DNA of 64,000 nt, from the NCBI GenBank assembly GCA_009823505.1, contig VZQC01013302.1:1467933-1531932 (forward strand), given 5' to 3'. A program made the position numbers and the translations under genes. The DNA is from Rhizomys pruinosus (Eukaryota; Chordata; Mammalia; Rodentia; Spalacidae). The notes beneath the pieces were generated by a model, which did not search any database, was not told the DNA's origin, and saw only the letters and a list, made by a program, of their open reading frames with translations. Positions 10,663 to 23,797 of the stretch are shown here, in pieces. Every line of letters begins with the position of its first letter. Position 1 is the first letter of the stretch.

Positions 10663-11726
10663 TTTATTATATTTTAGGGATTCACAATGTAAGAGTACAG
10701 TTGTTTTCAGATCAAATTGACATTGCTCAGTTTGCCATACAATTAGGTAATTGGTGCTAGCATCATCAGATGAGTGATACCATTCATCGTTTGTTTTTCT
10801 GGGGCTGTGTATCTTCACCAGCATGATATCTTCTAGCTCCAGCAATTTACCTGCAAAGCTCATATGTCCATCTTTCTTTACCGCTGCATAGACCCATTGT
10901 GTAATGTATCACATTTTCTCTATCCATTAGTCAGTTGAGGGACACTTGGGTTGGTTCCAGCTCCTGCTATTGTGAAAGAGCTGCAAAATAAACTGGCATG
11001 CATGTATCTCTGTGGTAAGATGAGTCTTGTGGATACACGCCCAGGAGTGGTATGGCTGGGTCGGGTGGCAAGTTCATTCCAAGTCTTCCAAGGGTTCTCC
11101 ACACTGCTTTCCATAGTGGCTATATGAGTTTACATTCCCACCAGCAGTGGATGAGTGTTCCCCTTTCCCTACAACCTCTCCAGCACTTGGTATCATTTGT
11201 TTTCTTGATCCTAGCCAGTCTTATTGGAGTAAGATGATATCTTAAAGTGGTTTTGATTTGCATTTCCTTAATTATAAGTGACGTTGAACACTTCTTAAGA
11301 TGTCTCAGCCATCTCTAATTCCTCACTTGTGAAGTCTCTGTTCAGCTCTTTGCTCCATCTTTTGAGTGGGTCATTTGTTTTCTTTCTTTGTTTTTTGAGT
11401 AGTTTATATATTCTGGAAATCAATGCTTTGTCAGATGTATCTGCAGTGAAGGTTTCCTCCCACTCTGTGAGATTTCTCTTCACTTCCTTGATTATTTCTT
11501 TTGATGTACAGAAGCTTTTGAGTTTAATGAGGTCCCATTTGTCAATTGTTGACCTTAATTCTTGTCCAGCTGCTGTCTGATTTAAGAAGTCTTTTCCTAT
11601 GCCTATGTCTTGTAGTCTCCTGCCAACATTTTCTTCTATCACCTTCAGAGTCTGGGGCCTCACGCCAAGGTCCCTGATCCATCTGGAGCTGACCCCTGTG
11701 CTTCAGGTGGTCTTGGGAAATCCCCC
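10663..11726 (-). mobile_element. 5'-truncated L1, ORF2 3' end, antisense
   Basis: On the minus strand this encodes the C-terminal part of L1 ORF2, including the recognisable [13 protein letters not shown] and [16 protein letters not shown] stretches (frame open at 11295-11663), then decayed cysteine-rich C-terminal sequence down to about 10760. Its 3' UTR is only about 90 bp, much shorter than in the other L1s here. Flanked by an exact 13-bp TSD AAAATAAATCTTT at 10650-10662 and 11727-11739. Confidence 0.88.
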
Positions 11727-11808
11727 AAAATAAATCTTTAAAAATATTTTAAATTTAAAAAATGAGGCCTCTAGGAGCATTTGCCACAATTGTGCAAATA
11801 TAGTATTT

Positions 11809-12016
11809 TTTAATGTGTATGAGTGTAGGTAGTGCCTACTTATGTGTAATTGCACCTGTGTCCTACAATGCCCTCAGAGTCAGAAGAAGGCATCAGATTT
11901 CCCTGGAACTAGAGTTATGGACAGTTGTCAGCCACCATGTGGGTACTAAGAATCAAACCCAGGTCCTCTGCAACAGCAGCCAGTACTCTTAAGTGCTGAG
12001 CCATTTCCCCAGCCCC
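11809..12016 (-). mobile_element. B2-like SINE, antisense, diverged
   Basis: Antisense SINE ending CCATTTCCCCAGCCCC, with the AATCAAACCCAGGTCC B-box region. TSD of 14 bp with one mismatch: CAAATATAGTATTT at 11795-11808 and CAAATATGGTATTT at 12017-12030. Confidence 0.87.
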
Positions 12017-12030
12017 CAAATATGGTATTT

Positions 12031-12636
12031 CTTGACTATTGTTAAGAAATTATGGCAAGCCTGAACAACAGAACAGGTATTCAACACTAGCATGAATTAC
12101 AGGAAAAACACTTGATGTCATTAAAATGTGAGTAGAATATTTGTTATTAGTCTTCTTCTCAGTGAAAAATTGTTTCTTTTAAAAAATATCTGACTCATAA
12201 CTTATAAACTAAACATGTACTATATATGTATAGAATATATAAAAAGTTTAACAATGATCTCTAAGCAATTGGATTATGATCATTTTAACATTTTAAGCTA
12301 CCTACATTGAAATTTCTTCTGTGATGAACAGACTTTGTTTTGTACTAGAAAAATATATTGTTTAGCAAAAAATGCTGTCTAACAATACTTAAGTTGTCTG
12401 TAAGCCAATATCACCAACATAGTACTGCTTTTTTAAGTGCTTGTGCACTTAACCCAATCACACATGCAAGGCAAGTGTTTTATCTCCAAGATATATCCTC
12501 AGCCATAATACTGCTCTTCACAAGGTAAATTCTTGCACAGGATATGAAAGTAAGAGCAGACTGTATGTTCCAATTAAATTTGATGATGTTCATCGGCCAA
12601 CAGAGCTAATTAAACTGTGTGTTCATCAGGTTTTTT
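12031..12636. other. No feature recognised
   Basis: Strongly AT-rich unique-looking DNA. Confidence 0.4.
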
Positions 12637-12862
12637 ATCTTATTTATTTTAATTTTATGTGTATGTGTGTGAAACCTGCATGTATGTAAAGTGCACCAGT
12701 GTTGTACAATACTTGCAGACATCAGAAGAGGGTGTCAGATCACCTGGAACTGGAATTATGGACTGGTCTTAGTTGCCTTAAGGGTGCTGGGAATGGAGCC
12801 CAGGTCCTCTGCAAAAGCAGCCAGTGCTCTTAACTGCTGCGTCATCTCTTCCCTCAGTCCCT
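12637..12862 (-). mobile_element. B2-like SINE, antisense, diverged
   Basis: Antisense copy with TTATGTGTATGTGTG, GTGCACCAGTGTTGTACAAT, GGAGCCCAGGTCCTCTGCAA and GCGTCATCTCTTCCCTC. Older than the CpG-rich copies. Confidence 0.82.
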
Positions 12863-13598
12863 TTCATCAAATTTTTATATGATTGTATAATGTATAAATT
12901 CTTTATTTACATAATGAAACAGTGGATACATATTGCTTGTGTAAGCACAACCATGATGAGAATGTTCAAATATTGCAACAGTCAGAACAAACTTACTATG
13001 CTGAAAAATAACATGTAACATTTTAGTATGAAGTCAAGTTGTTATTGTCATTTAAAAGGTGCCCATTGAGTACTTCTCATCTATTGCTAAGTTTTGTACA
13101 TCAGTGGCAATCAGGAGAGGCATCTCTCTCCCTTTAGGGGCCTTTCATTACAGTGGAGTAAATAGACAAAGAACACAATAAAAATATAGAATACTTACAA
13201 TTTTTTATTAGAGCTTTGATGAACAATGAGGTGAGGATAGTAATAGTGATTAATTGGGAGATTTTCATTAGACTCATTTGGGGAAGGGTTCCAAAGATGT
13301 GTCATGAAATTGAATCCTAACTTAGAAACAGCTTTCTTAGGACAGTGCCCCATTAGTAAACCTGAGAGAATAAGAAATGTAATTTCACATGAACAAAGCT
13401 TGCCTTTAATCCCGGCAGGTGGTTCTCTGGGAGATGTTGTCTCAAAAGAAATTAGTTGATTGATTGATTGATTGATTGATGATTGAAAATAAATTAAAGG
13501 AGTTAGGGCAAAGCAAGCCAATAAAGGGCTTTACAGAAAAGGAAATAATTTGTTTTACTTGACCCCCCATGAGGAAGGAGAGTCATGACAGGTTTTTT
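12863..13598. other. No gene seen; (TTGA)n microsatellite at 13454-13486
   Basis: AT-rich DNA. The only feature is about eight TGAT units. The open frame at 13195-13521 (-) reads through that microsatellite and is not supported. Confidence 0.45.
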
Positions 13599-13611
13599 AA
13601 AAAGTAATGGT

Positions 13612-15389
13612 CAGCCATCTCATATTTGACAAGGGGGCCAAGAAGCCACAATGGAGAAAAGACAGCATCTTCAGCAAGTGGTGTTGGCAAAACTGGATCA
13701 CCACTTGTAGAAGAATGAAATTAAACCCCTACCTCTCGCCCTGTACAAAAGTCAACTCCAGATGGATTAAAGACCTCAACGTGAAACCCCAAACTCTGAA
13801 GGTGATAGAAGAAAAAGTTGGCAGCAGACTACAAGACAGGCATAGGAAAAGACTTCCTAAACCAGACAGCAGCTGCACAAGAATTAAGGTCGACAATTGA
13901 CAAATGGGACCTCATCAAACTCAAAAGCTTCTGTACATCAAAAGAAATAATCAAGGAAGTGAAGAGAAATCCCACAGAGTGGGAGGAAACCTTCACTGCA
14001 GATACATCTGACAAAGCATTGATTTCCAAAATATATAAACTACTCAAAAAACAAAGAAAAAAGAAAACAAATGACCCACTCAATAGATGGAGCAAAGAAC
14101 TGAACAGAGACTTCACAAGTGAGGAATTAGAGATGTCTGAGAAACACCTCAAGAACTGTTCAACATCACTAATCATTAAGGAAATGCAAATGAAAACCAC
14201 TTTAAGATATCATCTTACTCCAATAAGACTGGCTAGGATCAAGAAAGCAAATGATACCAAGTGCTGGAGAGGTTGTGGGGAAAGGGGAACACTCATCCAC
14301 TGCTGGTGGGAATGTAAACTCTTACAGCCACTATGGAAAGCAGTGTGGAGAACCCTTGGAAGACTTGGAATAAACTTGCCACCCGAACCAGCCATACCAC
14401 TCCTGGGCATGTACCCTCAAGACTTACGCCACCACAGAGATACATGCACGGCCATGTTTATTGCAGCTCTCTTCACAATAGCAAGGAGCTGGAACCAACC
14501 TAAATGCCCCTCAACTGATGAGTGGATAGAGAAAATGTGGTACATCTACACAATGGAGTTCTATGCAGCAGTAAAGAAAGACGACATCATGAGCTTTGCA
14601 GGAAAATGGCTGGAGCTAGAGGACATCATGCTGAGTGAAGTAACACAGTCCCAGAAAAACAAACGACGAATGGTATCCCTCATCTGTGGATGCTAGTGCC
14701 AATTACCCAGTTGTAAGTATTTCTTGTGTAGGGCCCCCTGAGCTTTTGTACAAAGCAGTTGGGTGTAACGCATATTGGAAACAACAACAACAACAACAGC
14801 AACAGAAAGGACTGCATCAAAGAACTGACTGAAACGGTGAACTTCTCAAAACAGTCAGCTTCCCCCATGGTGAATATTGAGAAAGACTAAGAGATGAAAA
14901 GCATGTTTGGCAGAATGCATGGGCTCTAGCGGGGTGGGGGAATGGGCTGGAACATGGGTCTAGATTTGTTAAAAATAAATAAATAAATAAATTTATGTGA
15001 GAAAAAAAATCCCCAGTTGAAGAGCAAGCTGAAAAAGATTATTGCTATATTTCTTTTTATCTGAAAGCAACTATGTTGTTATAATGTAAATCTCTTAATG
15101 GGCTCTAGAAGCGACCCACCATGTATTTTCAGACTCTGTAATTACTGTATATGGGTGGAAGGTATGTATTCATATTTTAGAGTAATAAAAATTAAAGGAG
15201 GAAAACAAACGTGAATTCCTAAGCATAAAAAAATCTGAGAGAAAGATGCGGAACATTTATGGCAGAATGCACAATCTGGGGTGAGGTGGGGGAAAGGGAA
15301 AGGGGAATATGTCTAAATTGAACTGAAAAATGATGTCTGAAATACACAAAACATCAATAAATGTATTTTTAAAAGAAAGACAAAAAAAA
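13612..15389 (+). mobile_element. 5'-truncated L1 with two successive 3' UTRs
   Basis: Starts inside ORF2 (TATTTGACAAGGGGGCCAAG) and runs through the ORF2 stop at about 14694 and a first 3' UTR ending in AAATAAATAAATAAATAAAT near 14992. After a short A-rich run it continues at about 15011 into a second, older-type L1 3' UTR (CCCCAGTTGAAGAGCAAGCT through AATACACAAAACATCAATAA) with its own poly(A). One exact 13-bp TSD, AAAAAGTAATGGT, flanks the whole unit at 13599-13611 and 15390-15402, so both UTRs arrived in one insertion. The second UTR matches the reverse complement of 18014-18560. Confidence 0.88.
13818..14696 (+). pseudogene. L1 ORF2 C-terminal fragment (frameshifted)
   Basis: An open frame of 292 codons covers the C-terminal part of the L1 ORF2 protein, after the reverse transcriptase domain. 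It includes the cysteine-containing segment ([18 protein letters not shown]) and the end motif EKMWYIYTMEFYAAVKK. The preceding ORF2 sequence from 13612 is in another frame (13607-13900), so at least one frameshift lies near 13835. With the 5' truncation, the copy cannot make endonuclease or reverse transcriptase. Confidence 0.88.
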
Positions 15390-15402
15390 AAAAAGTAATG
15401 GT

Positions 15403-16116
15403 GTGATGATTTGAACTGTGAAAAATCCCAAAGGTTGCTTGCTGTGTGCATATGAAATGAAGAAAGAAAGGACAGTTAGAAGGGGCTGAAGGGGCCCAGT
15501 CAAGAAACCAGCTATGCTGAATTGAAGGAGAGTCTTGGCAGTGGAGATAGGGAAGTGGCAGAAATATTGGCTATTAAAATCGGGTGAGAGGAGGAGGTGG
15601 CACCATGAACCCAAAGGTTCAATAGCTATAAAATATTGAATAATACTACCATTTCCTGAGTTAGATAAAAGTGGGAACAATCTGGTATGGGGTAAAAACA
15701 TCAAGATTCAGTTGGGGGCATGTTGAGTATAAAACTATAATGAAAATTCCAAACTATAAAGCACACAATTGTAGTCAGATAAGTCTGAGCCATCAGTTTA
15801 TAGATGGCATACAAGTATTATCTGCTATCATGAAAATGGCTAAGATTACCAAGAATGGGAACAGAGAAACCAGACCTTTAAAAGTTTACTAAGGTACAAT
15901 AAATAGTGATGACTATCCAAAAGCTAATTCATGAAGAGCCAGAAAATGACCCTTTCTCTATTATCTTTTCATCACCACCACACCACACATACATTTGGCA
16001 ACTTAATAAAGGGTCAAGACAAGGCCAGGGCATGATTTTCCAACCAAGAAAAGCTTTCAGATTTCTAAAGAAATTACTATTGCTCTTCTTCATGTTGGTA
16101 AAATTCCTTCACTTGA
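15403..16116. other. No feature recognised
   Basis: Unique-looking sequence after the L1 target site. Open frames at 15671-15892 and 15906-16127 lack support. Confidence 0.4.
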
Positions 16117-16262
16117 GCTGGGTATGATAACACACTCCTTTAATCCAAGCACTCGGGAGGCAGACGCAAGTGGATCTCTGTGAGTTCATGGTCAGCCTGG
16201 TCTACATATGCAAGTTCCAGGCAAGCTGGGGCTATGGGGAAACCTTATCTCAAAAAACTAAT
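16117..16262 (+). mobile_element. B1 SINE
   Basis: GAGCTGGGTATGATAACACA through GGGGAAACCTTATCTCAAAA, followed by an (AAT/GAT)n tail to about 16292. Diverged 7SL-derived monomer. Confidence 0.85.
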
Positions 16263-16330
16263 AATAGTGATGATGATAATGATAATAATAATCCTTCACT
16301 CACCATAACCAATTTCCATATGAAAAATCA

Positions 16331-16790
16331 TATCTCCCAATGAGATGGCTCCGTGGGTAAAAACACTTGCTGTGTAAGCCTGGTGACCTGATTTCCATCC
16401 CCAGAACTCCTGTAAAAGGCCAGACAAGAGGCTGGAAAGATGGCCCAGTGGTTAAGAGCACACTGTCTGCTCTTGCAGAGGACTTAGGTTTGGTTCCCAG
16501 GACCCATATGGTCTAACTCCAGTTTCAGGGGATCTAACGCACTCTTCTGACCTCTTCGGGCATTGTATGACACAGGTGCACTTTACACATATGCAGGCAA
16601 TACACTCATATACATAAAATAAAAATAAGAAATAAAATATTTTTAAGAAAGCCAGATGAGGTGATGTGCATGTATAATCCCAGTATCCATACTGCAAGAT
16701 AGAGGTGGAAACAGAACCGCTTGCAATCTCATGGGTCAGCTCGTCTGAAACACACAGCACAGCAGAAACAAGAGAGACCTTCCCTTAGCA
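16331..16790 (+). mobile_element. ID/B1 composite (B4-type) SINE, interrupted
   Basis: The left part, 16331-16429, is tRNA/ID-like (CCCAATGAGATGGCTCCGTG, GCCTGGTGACCTGATTTCCA). The right part, from about 16648, is B1-like (GATGTGCATGTATAATCCCA). A B2-like SINE sits between them, close to the ID/B1 junction. Confidence 0.6.
16430..16648 (+). mobile_element. B2-like SINE inside the B4-type SINE
   Basis: GGCTGGAAAGATGGCCCAGT through TACATAAAATAAAAATAAG. The flanks CCAGACAAGAG and GCCAGATGAGG may be a diverged TSD. The B box has drifted (GGTTTGGTTCCC). Confidence 0.8.
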
Positions 16791-16870
16791 AAAGTACAAG
16801 GAGAGAAATAATTCCCAAAAGGTGTTTTCTGATTTCCACATGTTCCCATACACATGTTGGCATGTATATG

Positions 16871-17062
16871 GGACTGGAGCGATGGCTCAGGGATTAAGAG
16901 CAAGCATTGCTCTTCAAGAGGACTTGAGTTCACTTCCCAGCATCCAATGTAGGCAACTCACAACTGCTAATAACTGCAGCTCTAGAATCCTATACCTCTG
17001 GCCTCTGAGAGCACATGCACTCATATGCACATACATACATGCAAATGATTAATAATAATAAT
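16871..17062 (+). mobile_element. tRNA-derived SINE (B3/B2-type), old
   Basis: GGGACTGGAGCGATGGCTCA, GAGTTCACTTCCCAGCATCC and an ATTAATAATAATAATAA tail. The middle differs from the young B2-like family. Confidence 0.78.
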
Positions 17063-17065
17063 AAA

Positions 17066-18000
17066 TGACCATATATACTTTTTTTATTTTTGGCCCAAAA
17101 CACACTCTCATTCTTTCACTCTAAATATGGATGCAAGCTTCTTTCTGCCTTGTGTTAAACAACAGAGAAATTAGACACAACGTTCTGTGCTTTCCAGTCA
17201 CTTCAAGACCAGATTTTGCACTATTCTCTGATCAAGCTGAGAAGACAAGTTCACTTCAGCTAATCAGAGAGTTCTGCTGTGGGCACACACTGCCATCTGA
17301 CTCAGCTCATGCCCTACTCAAATTAGACTGGGCAGAGACACATGCCTGGGTTTTCCCCACAGGGAAGTTTGTCTCTATGAGTTTCAAACCACACAACATA
17401 ATGTCGACTGGGGTGCACTTTTCCTTTCTGGAAGTTCTAACCACCTTTCTTCAGGACCAAGTAGCATATCTAATGTGTTTGTACTTGGGAAACTTTTGGT
17501 CATTTCTCAAAAGCATGCTTCTTTATCGCATTACAATGTGGTAACACAGTGTGGGTGTGGCTTCAATGGTCAGAGGCTCTATTCAAAACAGGTATAAACA
17601 TGTTAACTACAACATCCATTTATTTTATTGTATTTAGCAATCATAAATAATATACATTTTCTTGACCTTCTGTTTTTATGTGATTTATTAAGATAAAACA
17701 GAGTAACCACATGCCACAGATTTTCACAGGAAGAGCTATGGCTTTCCTAGACTGTCAGGCCTTAACTTTTGTCTTAGTAAAATGGAATAAGAACTCTACC
17801 AGTTTCAGGTCCACTTCTGTATCATTTCTATGCATTTTTTTGAAGGTTCTTTTTACTGCTGCAGTTTGTTTCCATTGGTTTTCTGTTTGGCCCATTTGTG
17901 GTGGTGAGTCATGGGGAATGTCTGGTCTGAACAAAACCCTTTTTTAACCCTAACAGATACAGACTGTTTTCAGAGACTTGGAGAAAACTTTCACATGATG
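17066..18000. other. No supported feature; open frame 17131-17544
   Basis: Unique-looking sequence. A 137-codon frame at 17131-17544 starts at ATG but matches no family I recognise and has no hydrophobic signal, repeat or motif. Its codon pattern is not distinctive, so I do not call it a gene. Confidence 0.35.
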
Positions 18001-18013
18001 CATGCAGGAAATT

Positions 18014-19674
<1,661 letters not shown>

Positions 19675-19937
19675 CATGCAGGAAAATTTACATTTTGCCA
19701 GAAGTATGCTTCCATTCAATGAAAACTTTCATCATCTTTACTTAAATATTTTTTGAACTTTAAAAGTTCAAAAAAATATTTAGTGTAATAACATAAAAGA
19801 AATGAAATAAAAATGAATGAATTAGTAACTCTCAAGTTAAACTCTTTTCATATAGAAAATACAGGGCAACTATCAAAACCCAGCCTATTCTTTAAGATGA
19901 TTTTGTTGTTGTTTTGTTTTACTAAAAACCATTGCAG

Positions 19938-20112
19938 GGCCTGGCGTGGTGTCACACACCTTTAGTCCTAGCACTTGGGAGGCAGAGGCAGGTGGATCTT
20001 TGTGAGTTCAAGGCCAGCCTGGTCTACAGAGTGAGTTCCAGGACAGCTGGGACTACAGGGAGACCCTGTCTCTAAAATACCAAAAACAAAAACAAAACAA
20101 AAAAAAAAAAAA
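19938..20112 (+). mobile_element. B1 SINE with short TSD
   Basis: GGCCTGGCGTGGTGTCACAC through GGGAGACCCTGTCTCTAAAA and a mixed A/C-rich tail. CATTGCAG at 19930-19937 is repeated at 20113-20120. Confidence 0.92.
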
Positions 20113-20309
20113 CATTGCAGAAATCCCCTTAAGGGTTACAGAGGAAGAAAGAGTTAAAGATAAGTAGCTTCCTCCCCCTGCCCCCCACCCCGCCATTCCT
20201 ACAGGGGAAGAGGGGGCTTGGCAGTGTGCCAATGGAGAAGGGGTATAAAGGAGATCAAGATTGAGAAGTTATATATGAAATACACAAAAATTCAATATCA
20301 GAAGTAAAT

Positions 20310-20453
20310 AAGCTGGGCATGGTGGCACACACATTTAATCCCAGCACTAGGGAGGTAGAGGGAGGTGGATCTCTGTGAGTTCAAGGACAGCCTGATCTAC
20401 ATAGAGATTTCCAGGCCACCTAGGGTTCCAGGGAGACCCTGTCTCAAAAGGAC

Positions 20454-20486
<33 letters not shown>

Positions 20487-20490
20487 AAGA
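20310..20490 (+). mobile_element. B1 SINE with (TAAA)n tail
   Basis: AGCTGGGCATGGTGGCACAC through CAGGGAGACCCTGTCTCAAA, then an ATAAATAAATAAATAAATAA tail. Confidence 0.92.
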
Positions 20491-20551
20491 TGTTAAATAA
20501 AAATTTGTATAAGTAAGTAGCTTTGATGGGATCCTAGGCACATTCTTGAAA

Positions 20552-20556
20552 AATGA

Positions 20557-20588
<32 letters not shown>

Positions 20589-20590
20589 AG
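20552..20590 (+). repeat. (GAAA)n microsatellite
   Basis: About nine GAAA units with one interruption near the end. Confidence 0.9.
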
Positions 20591-20733
20591 AAAGAGAAAA
20601 CCGTGTGACTGCTTTAAATAACTTTATCTGTATTGTCACATTTCTTTATTATAGGTGTACCTCTTACCCCACAAGAAATTTAATGACGAAATTTACCATT
20701 CATTCATTCATTCATTCTAAGAATTGCTACTGA

Positions 20734-20991
20734 GGGGCTGGAGAGATAGCCTAGAGGTCAAGAGCACCGACGCTCTTGCAGAGGACCCGGGTTCGATCCC
20801 CAGCACCTACATGGTGGCTGAGAACCATCTGTAACTCCAATTCCAGGAGAACTCCAGTTCCAGGGGAATCCGACACCCTCTTCTGACCTCCGCGGCATTG
20901 CACGACACGGGTGCACAGACCTGCATGCAGACAATACATTCATACACATACAAAAATAAATTTTAAAAAAATTAAAAAAGAAAAAAAAAAA
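20734..20991 (+). mobile_element. B2-like SINE, young, with TSD
   Basis: Near-consensus with the B box GGTTCGATCCC and the 17-bp internal duplication. Exact 15-bp TSD AAGAATTGCTACTGA at 20719-20733 and 20992-21006. Lies next to an (ATTC)n run at 20698-20717. Confidence 0.95.
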
Positions 20992-21006
20992 AAGAATTGC
21001 TACTGA

Positions 21007-21408
21007 ACTTGTGTCAGGCACTGTTCTACAGAACAAGAATGAATGCAATGAAAAAGGTAAGTTTGCTGCCTTCAGGGGTTCATATTCTAGTTGACGAGAA
21101 AGACAATGTGCCAACAAGGAAGGAATGGACAGATGGACAAATGTGTTGGAGAGAATAGGATGCCATCAGATAGTCATTGGTGTTATAAAAAAAAAAAAAA
21201 AAAGCATGATAATAGGATTCAGAACGATTAAGAAATATGGACCTACTTTTGATTTTTTTAAAAATGGCTGGGGTTCCCTACTTCTGTGAAAAGAAGTTCT
21301 TAGGGATTTCCTCAGTAAAGGGAAGGGCCATGCCAAATGAAGCTTCGAGCAGGAGTGCTGGAAATGGAGCAAAGAGCCTAAAGGGGGATGAGCTTCTCAC
21401 ATTTAAAA
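21007..21408. other. No feature recognised
   Basis: Unique-looking sequence with a short poly-A run at 21187-21203. Confidence 0.4.
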
Positions 21409-21632
21409 GGCTAGAGATGGCCTAGCAGTTAAGAGCGCCGACTGCTCTTGCAGAGGACCTGGGTTCAATCCCCAGCACCCACATGGTGGCTGAGAACCGT
21501 CTTTAACTCCTGTTCCAGGGAATCTGACACCCTCTTCTGACCTCAGAGGCATTGCATGACACAGGTGCACCAACCTACATGCAGACAGTACATTCATACA
21601 CATTAAAAAATAAATAAAATTTAAAATAAAAT
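21409..21632 (+). mobile_element. B2-like SINE, subfamily without the 17-bp duplication
   Basis: GCTAGAGATGGCCTAGCAGT (first bases missing) through AAATAAAATTTAAAATAAAA. The middle reads CTTTAACTCCTGTTCCAGGG with a single TTCCAGG unit. A TAAAAGGCT-like sequence flanks both ends (near 21403 and 21631). Confidence 0.88.
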
Positions 21633-22045
21633 AAAAGGCTTAAAGGAGACCAACAGCATTCTAGGCCCTTGCGAGTGCTAAACTTGCTCTGTTCCACTCA
21701 CACGGCTAACCTTCCAATTCTTTCTTTAGGTTCTTACGCTGGCACAATCCAAGTGCTCTTCTGTGCTCCCATGGTACAGGGCATTTCCTCTCTTACTCTG
21801 TGTAGCACCTGTTCAGGTATTTGTCTCATGTTTCATTGAAACAGTAAACCCACGTTATTTTGCTCCTTGTTACAGTCCAGAGCCTAAAGCAACACTGACT
21901 GAACCATGGCTGCTTCTCAAAACATCCCTGAACTAATGCAATGAAGGTGTAGGGCCAGTAGATGACTGGATATCTTCAGAGTTCTGAGTTCTTTTTTGTG
22001 TTCTTTGTTTTGTTTTGTTTTGTTTTGTTTTGTTTTGTTTATAAT
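21633..22045. other. No gene seen; (TTTTG)n at 22004-22038
   Basis: Unique-looking sequence ending in about seven TTTTG units. Confidence 0.45.
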
Positions 22046-22290
22046 TAGCTGGGCATGGCAACCCACAGCTGTAATTTTTTAAATTATTTCTTATGTATGA
22101 GTGTACTGTCTGCATGTAGGTTGGTGCACCCGTGTCGTGCAATGCCGCAGAGGTCAGAAGAGGGCATCGGATTCCCCTGGAACTGGAGTTAAAGATGGTT
22201 CTCAGCCGCCATGTGGGTGCAGGAAATCAAACCCGGGTCCTTTGCTAGAGCAGTCTGTGCTCTTAACCGTTGAGCCATCTCTCCACCCTG
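22046..22290 (-). mobile_element. B2-like SINE, antisense, next to a truncated B1
   Basis: 22046-22073 is only the first part of a + strand B1 (TTAGCTGGGCATGGCAACCC). From 22074 an antisense B2-like SINE runs from TTTTTTAAATTATTTCTTAT to TGAGCCATCTCTCCACCCT and belongs to the subfamily without the 17-bp duplication. Confidence 0.88.
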
Positions 22291-23149
22291 GAGAACTGAT
22301 GTCTTTACCAGGAAAAGTTTATTAAAGGAGCCTGTAGTCAATGAGTGAAGGCCAGCTTTTGTGAATGCAATTAGTTTTGCTTTCATAGCAAATTAACAAT
22401 ACTTAGCAGCTTAAAACAGCATGCATTTGTAGGTCAGAAGACCCACAAGTCCCACGGGGCTAAAATCCAGGTGTGGTAGGGCTGAGCTCCTCATAGAAGC
22501 TGGAGAGGAGATTCCATTTGCTTGGTCCTTGCAGTCAGGAGACTAAGGTCCTCCTTCTGCGTTGCTGCCAGCTAAGGGCTGTTGCCAACATCTAAGGGCT
22601 GGCTACACAGGAGCTCCTGCCCCCCTGCTTCCAAATTCAAAGCTAGTAAAGCAAATAGAATTCCTGTCACCTTTATCCATGTCTCCTGTGTCTCCTTAGA
22701 GGATCCATGATTATCCTATTGTTTTAAGGCAGCTGGTTCGCAACCAGAAATCTCCCTGCAACCCTAAACATATTCACTATAATGTAATAGATTCATGTTC
22801 GTGGACATAATAAGATACACCTCACAGTGTCAGAATCCTGTCCACTGCCCTCTCCATGCCTCAGAATTTCTTCTGTCATCAAGGATAAGGGAATGGCTTT
22901 TCTGTGGTTGGTGGCTTTTTGACTCTTCTGTAGCTATAAATATGCCTGCTGAGAAAGTGAGTAGATACTGAATACCAAGTGCTTATGTTTCAGGATGACA
23001 ATTTCTTAATGAAGTGGAAAAGAAAAAAAAAAAAAAAAAGAGAGAGAGAGAGAAGTCTTGGGCAAAGCTTCTCTGAACTGTACAGAGAATAACTATCTCT
23101 GCCCATAGGATCACAGTCATTGTGAAACAATTCGGTATTCTAGGTTTTT
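22291..23149. other. No gene seen; (GA)n at 23037-23054
   Basis: Unique-looking sequence with a poly-A/GA run at 23022-23054. Confidence 0.4.
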
Positions 23150-23325
23150 TTTTGTTTTTTTTTTTTTGGTATTTTTGAGACAAAAGGTCTCCGCTTTAGT
23201 CCCAGCTGGCTGGAGCTCACTCTGTAGACCAAGGCTGGCCTTTTTTGTGTTTTGAATTCACAGTGATCCGCCTGCCTCGGCCTCTCGAGTGCTGGGGATT
23301 AAAGGTACACCACCACACCAGGCAA
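23150..23325 (-). mobile_element. B1 SINE, antisense
   Basis: T-run, then TTTTTGAGACAAAAGGTCTC, CTGGAGCTCACTCTGTAGAC and TGCTGGGGATTAAAGGTACA, ending CACCACACCAGGC. Confidence 0.87.
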
Positions 23326-23339
23326 AAAAAAAAAAAAAA

Positions 23340-23440
23340 AAAAAACAGTTCTTAGCCACCATGTGGGTGCTGGGAATCGAACCCCGGTCCTCTGCAAGTG
23401 CAGACAGTGCTCTTAACCACTGAACTATCTCTCCAGACCC
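23340..23440 (-). mobile_element. B2-like SINE 5' half, antisense
   Basis: TTAGCCACCATGTGGGTGCT through ACTGAACTATCTCTCCAGAC. It directly follows an A-run joined to the B1 at 23150. Only the tRNA-like half is present. Confidence 0.8.
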
Positions 23441-23510
23441 TCTAAGGATATTTTTTTAAGTTTATAACAATGCAAGATTAAATGAGTTAATAACAGTAAT
23501 TTGGTCATAC

Positions 23511-23797
23511 TGTTCTGGTTTGGATGTCTCCCAGAGCCCACATGTTAAAGGCTAGGTTCCCAGACCATGGTACTATTGGAATGTCAGGAATGGGGAATAT
23601 GAGCTTGAAAGAAATACTAGATCCCTAGTCCTGTCCTATCTGCTTCCTGGCCACAATAAGATGATCAGCTTCTTCTGCTACATGCTTTCACAAAGATATA
23701 TTGCCTTGCCACAAGCCCAAAGGGATGAGCTGAAATAAACTTTTAAGTTGATAACCTCAGGTATTGTTACAGTGATAGGAAGCTAGCTAGAGTGCAT
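23511..23797 (+). mobile_element. MaLR/ERVL-type LTR-like repeat
   Basis: TGTTCTGGTTTGGATGTCTC at the start, then a CTGAAATAAACTTTTAAGTT polyadenylation-like region and TACAGTGATAGGAAGCTAGC near the end. The pattern resembles the LTR-like element at 58137-58473. No TSD found. Confidence 0.5.

Noticed and set aside
17131..17544. 137-codon frame in unique-looking sequence
   Set aside because: No recognised family, no splice or promoter evidence, and length within what AT-rich 64-kb DNA yields by chance.
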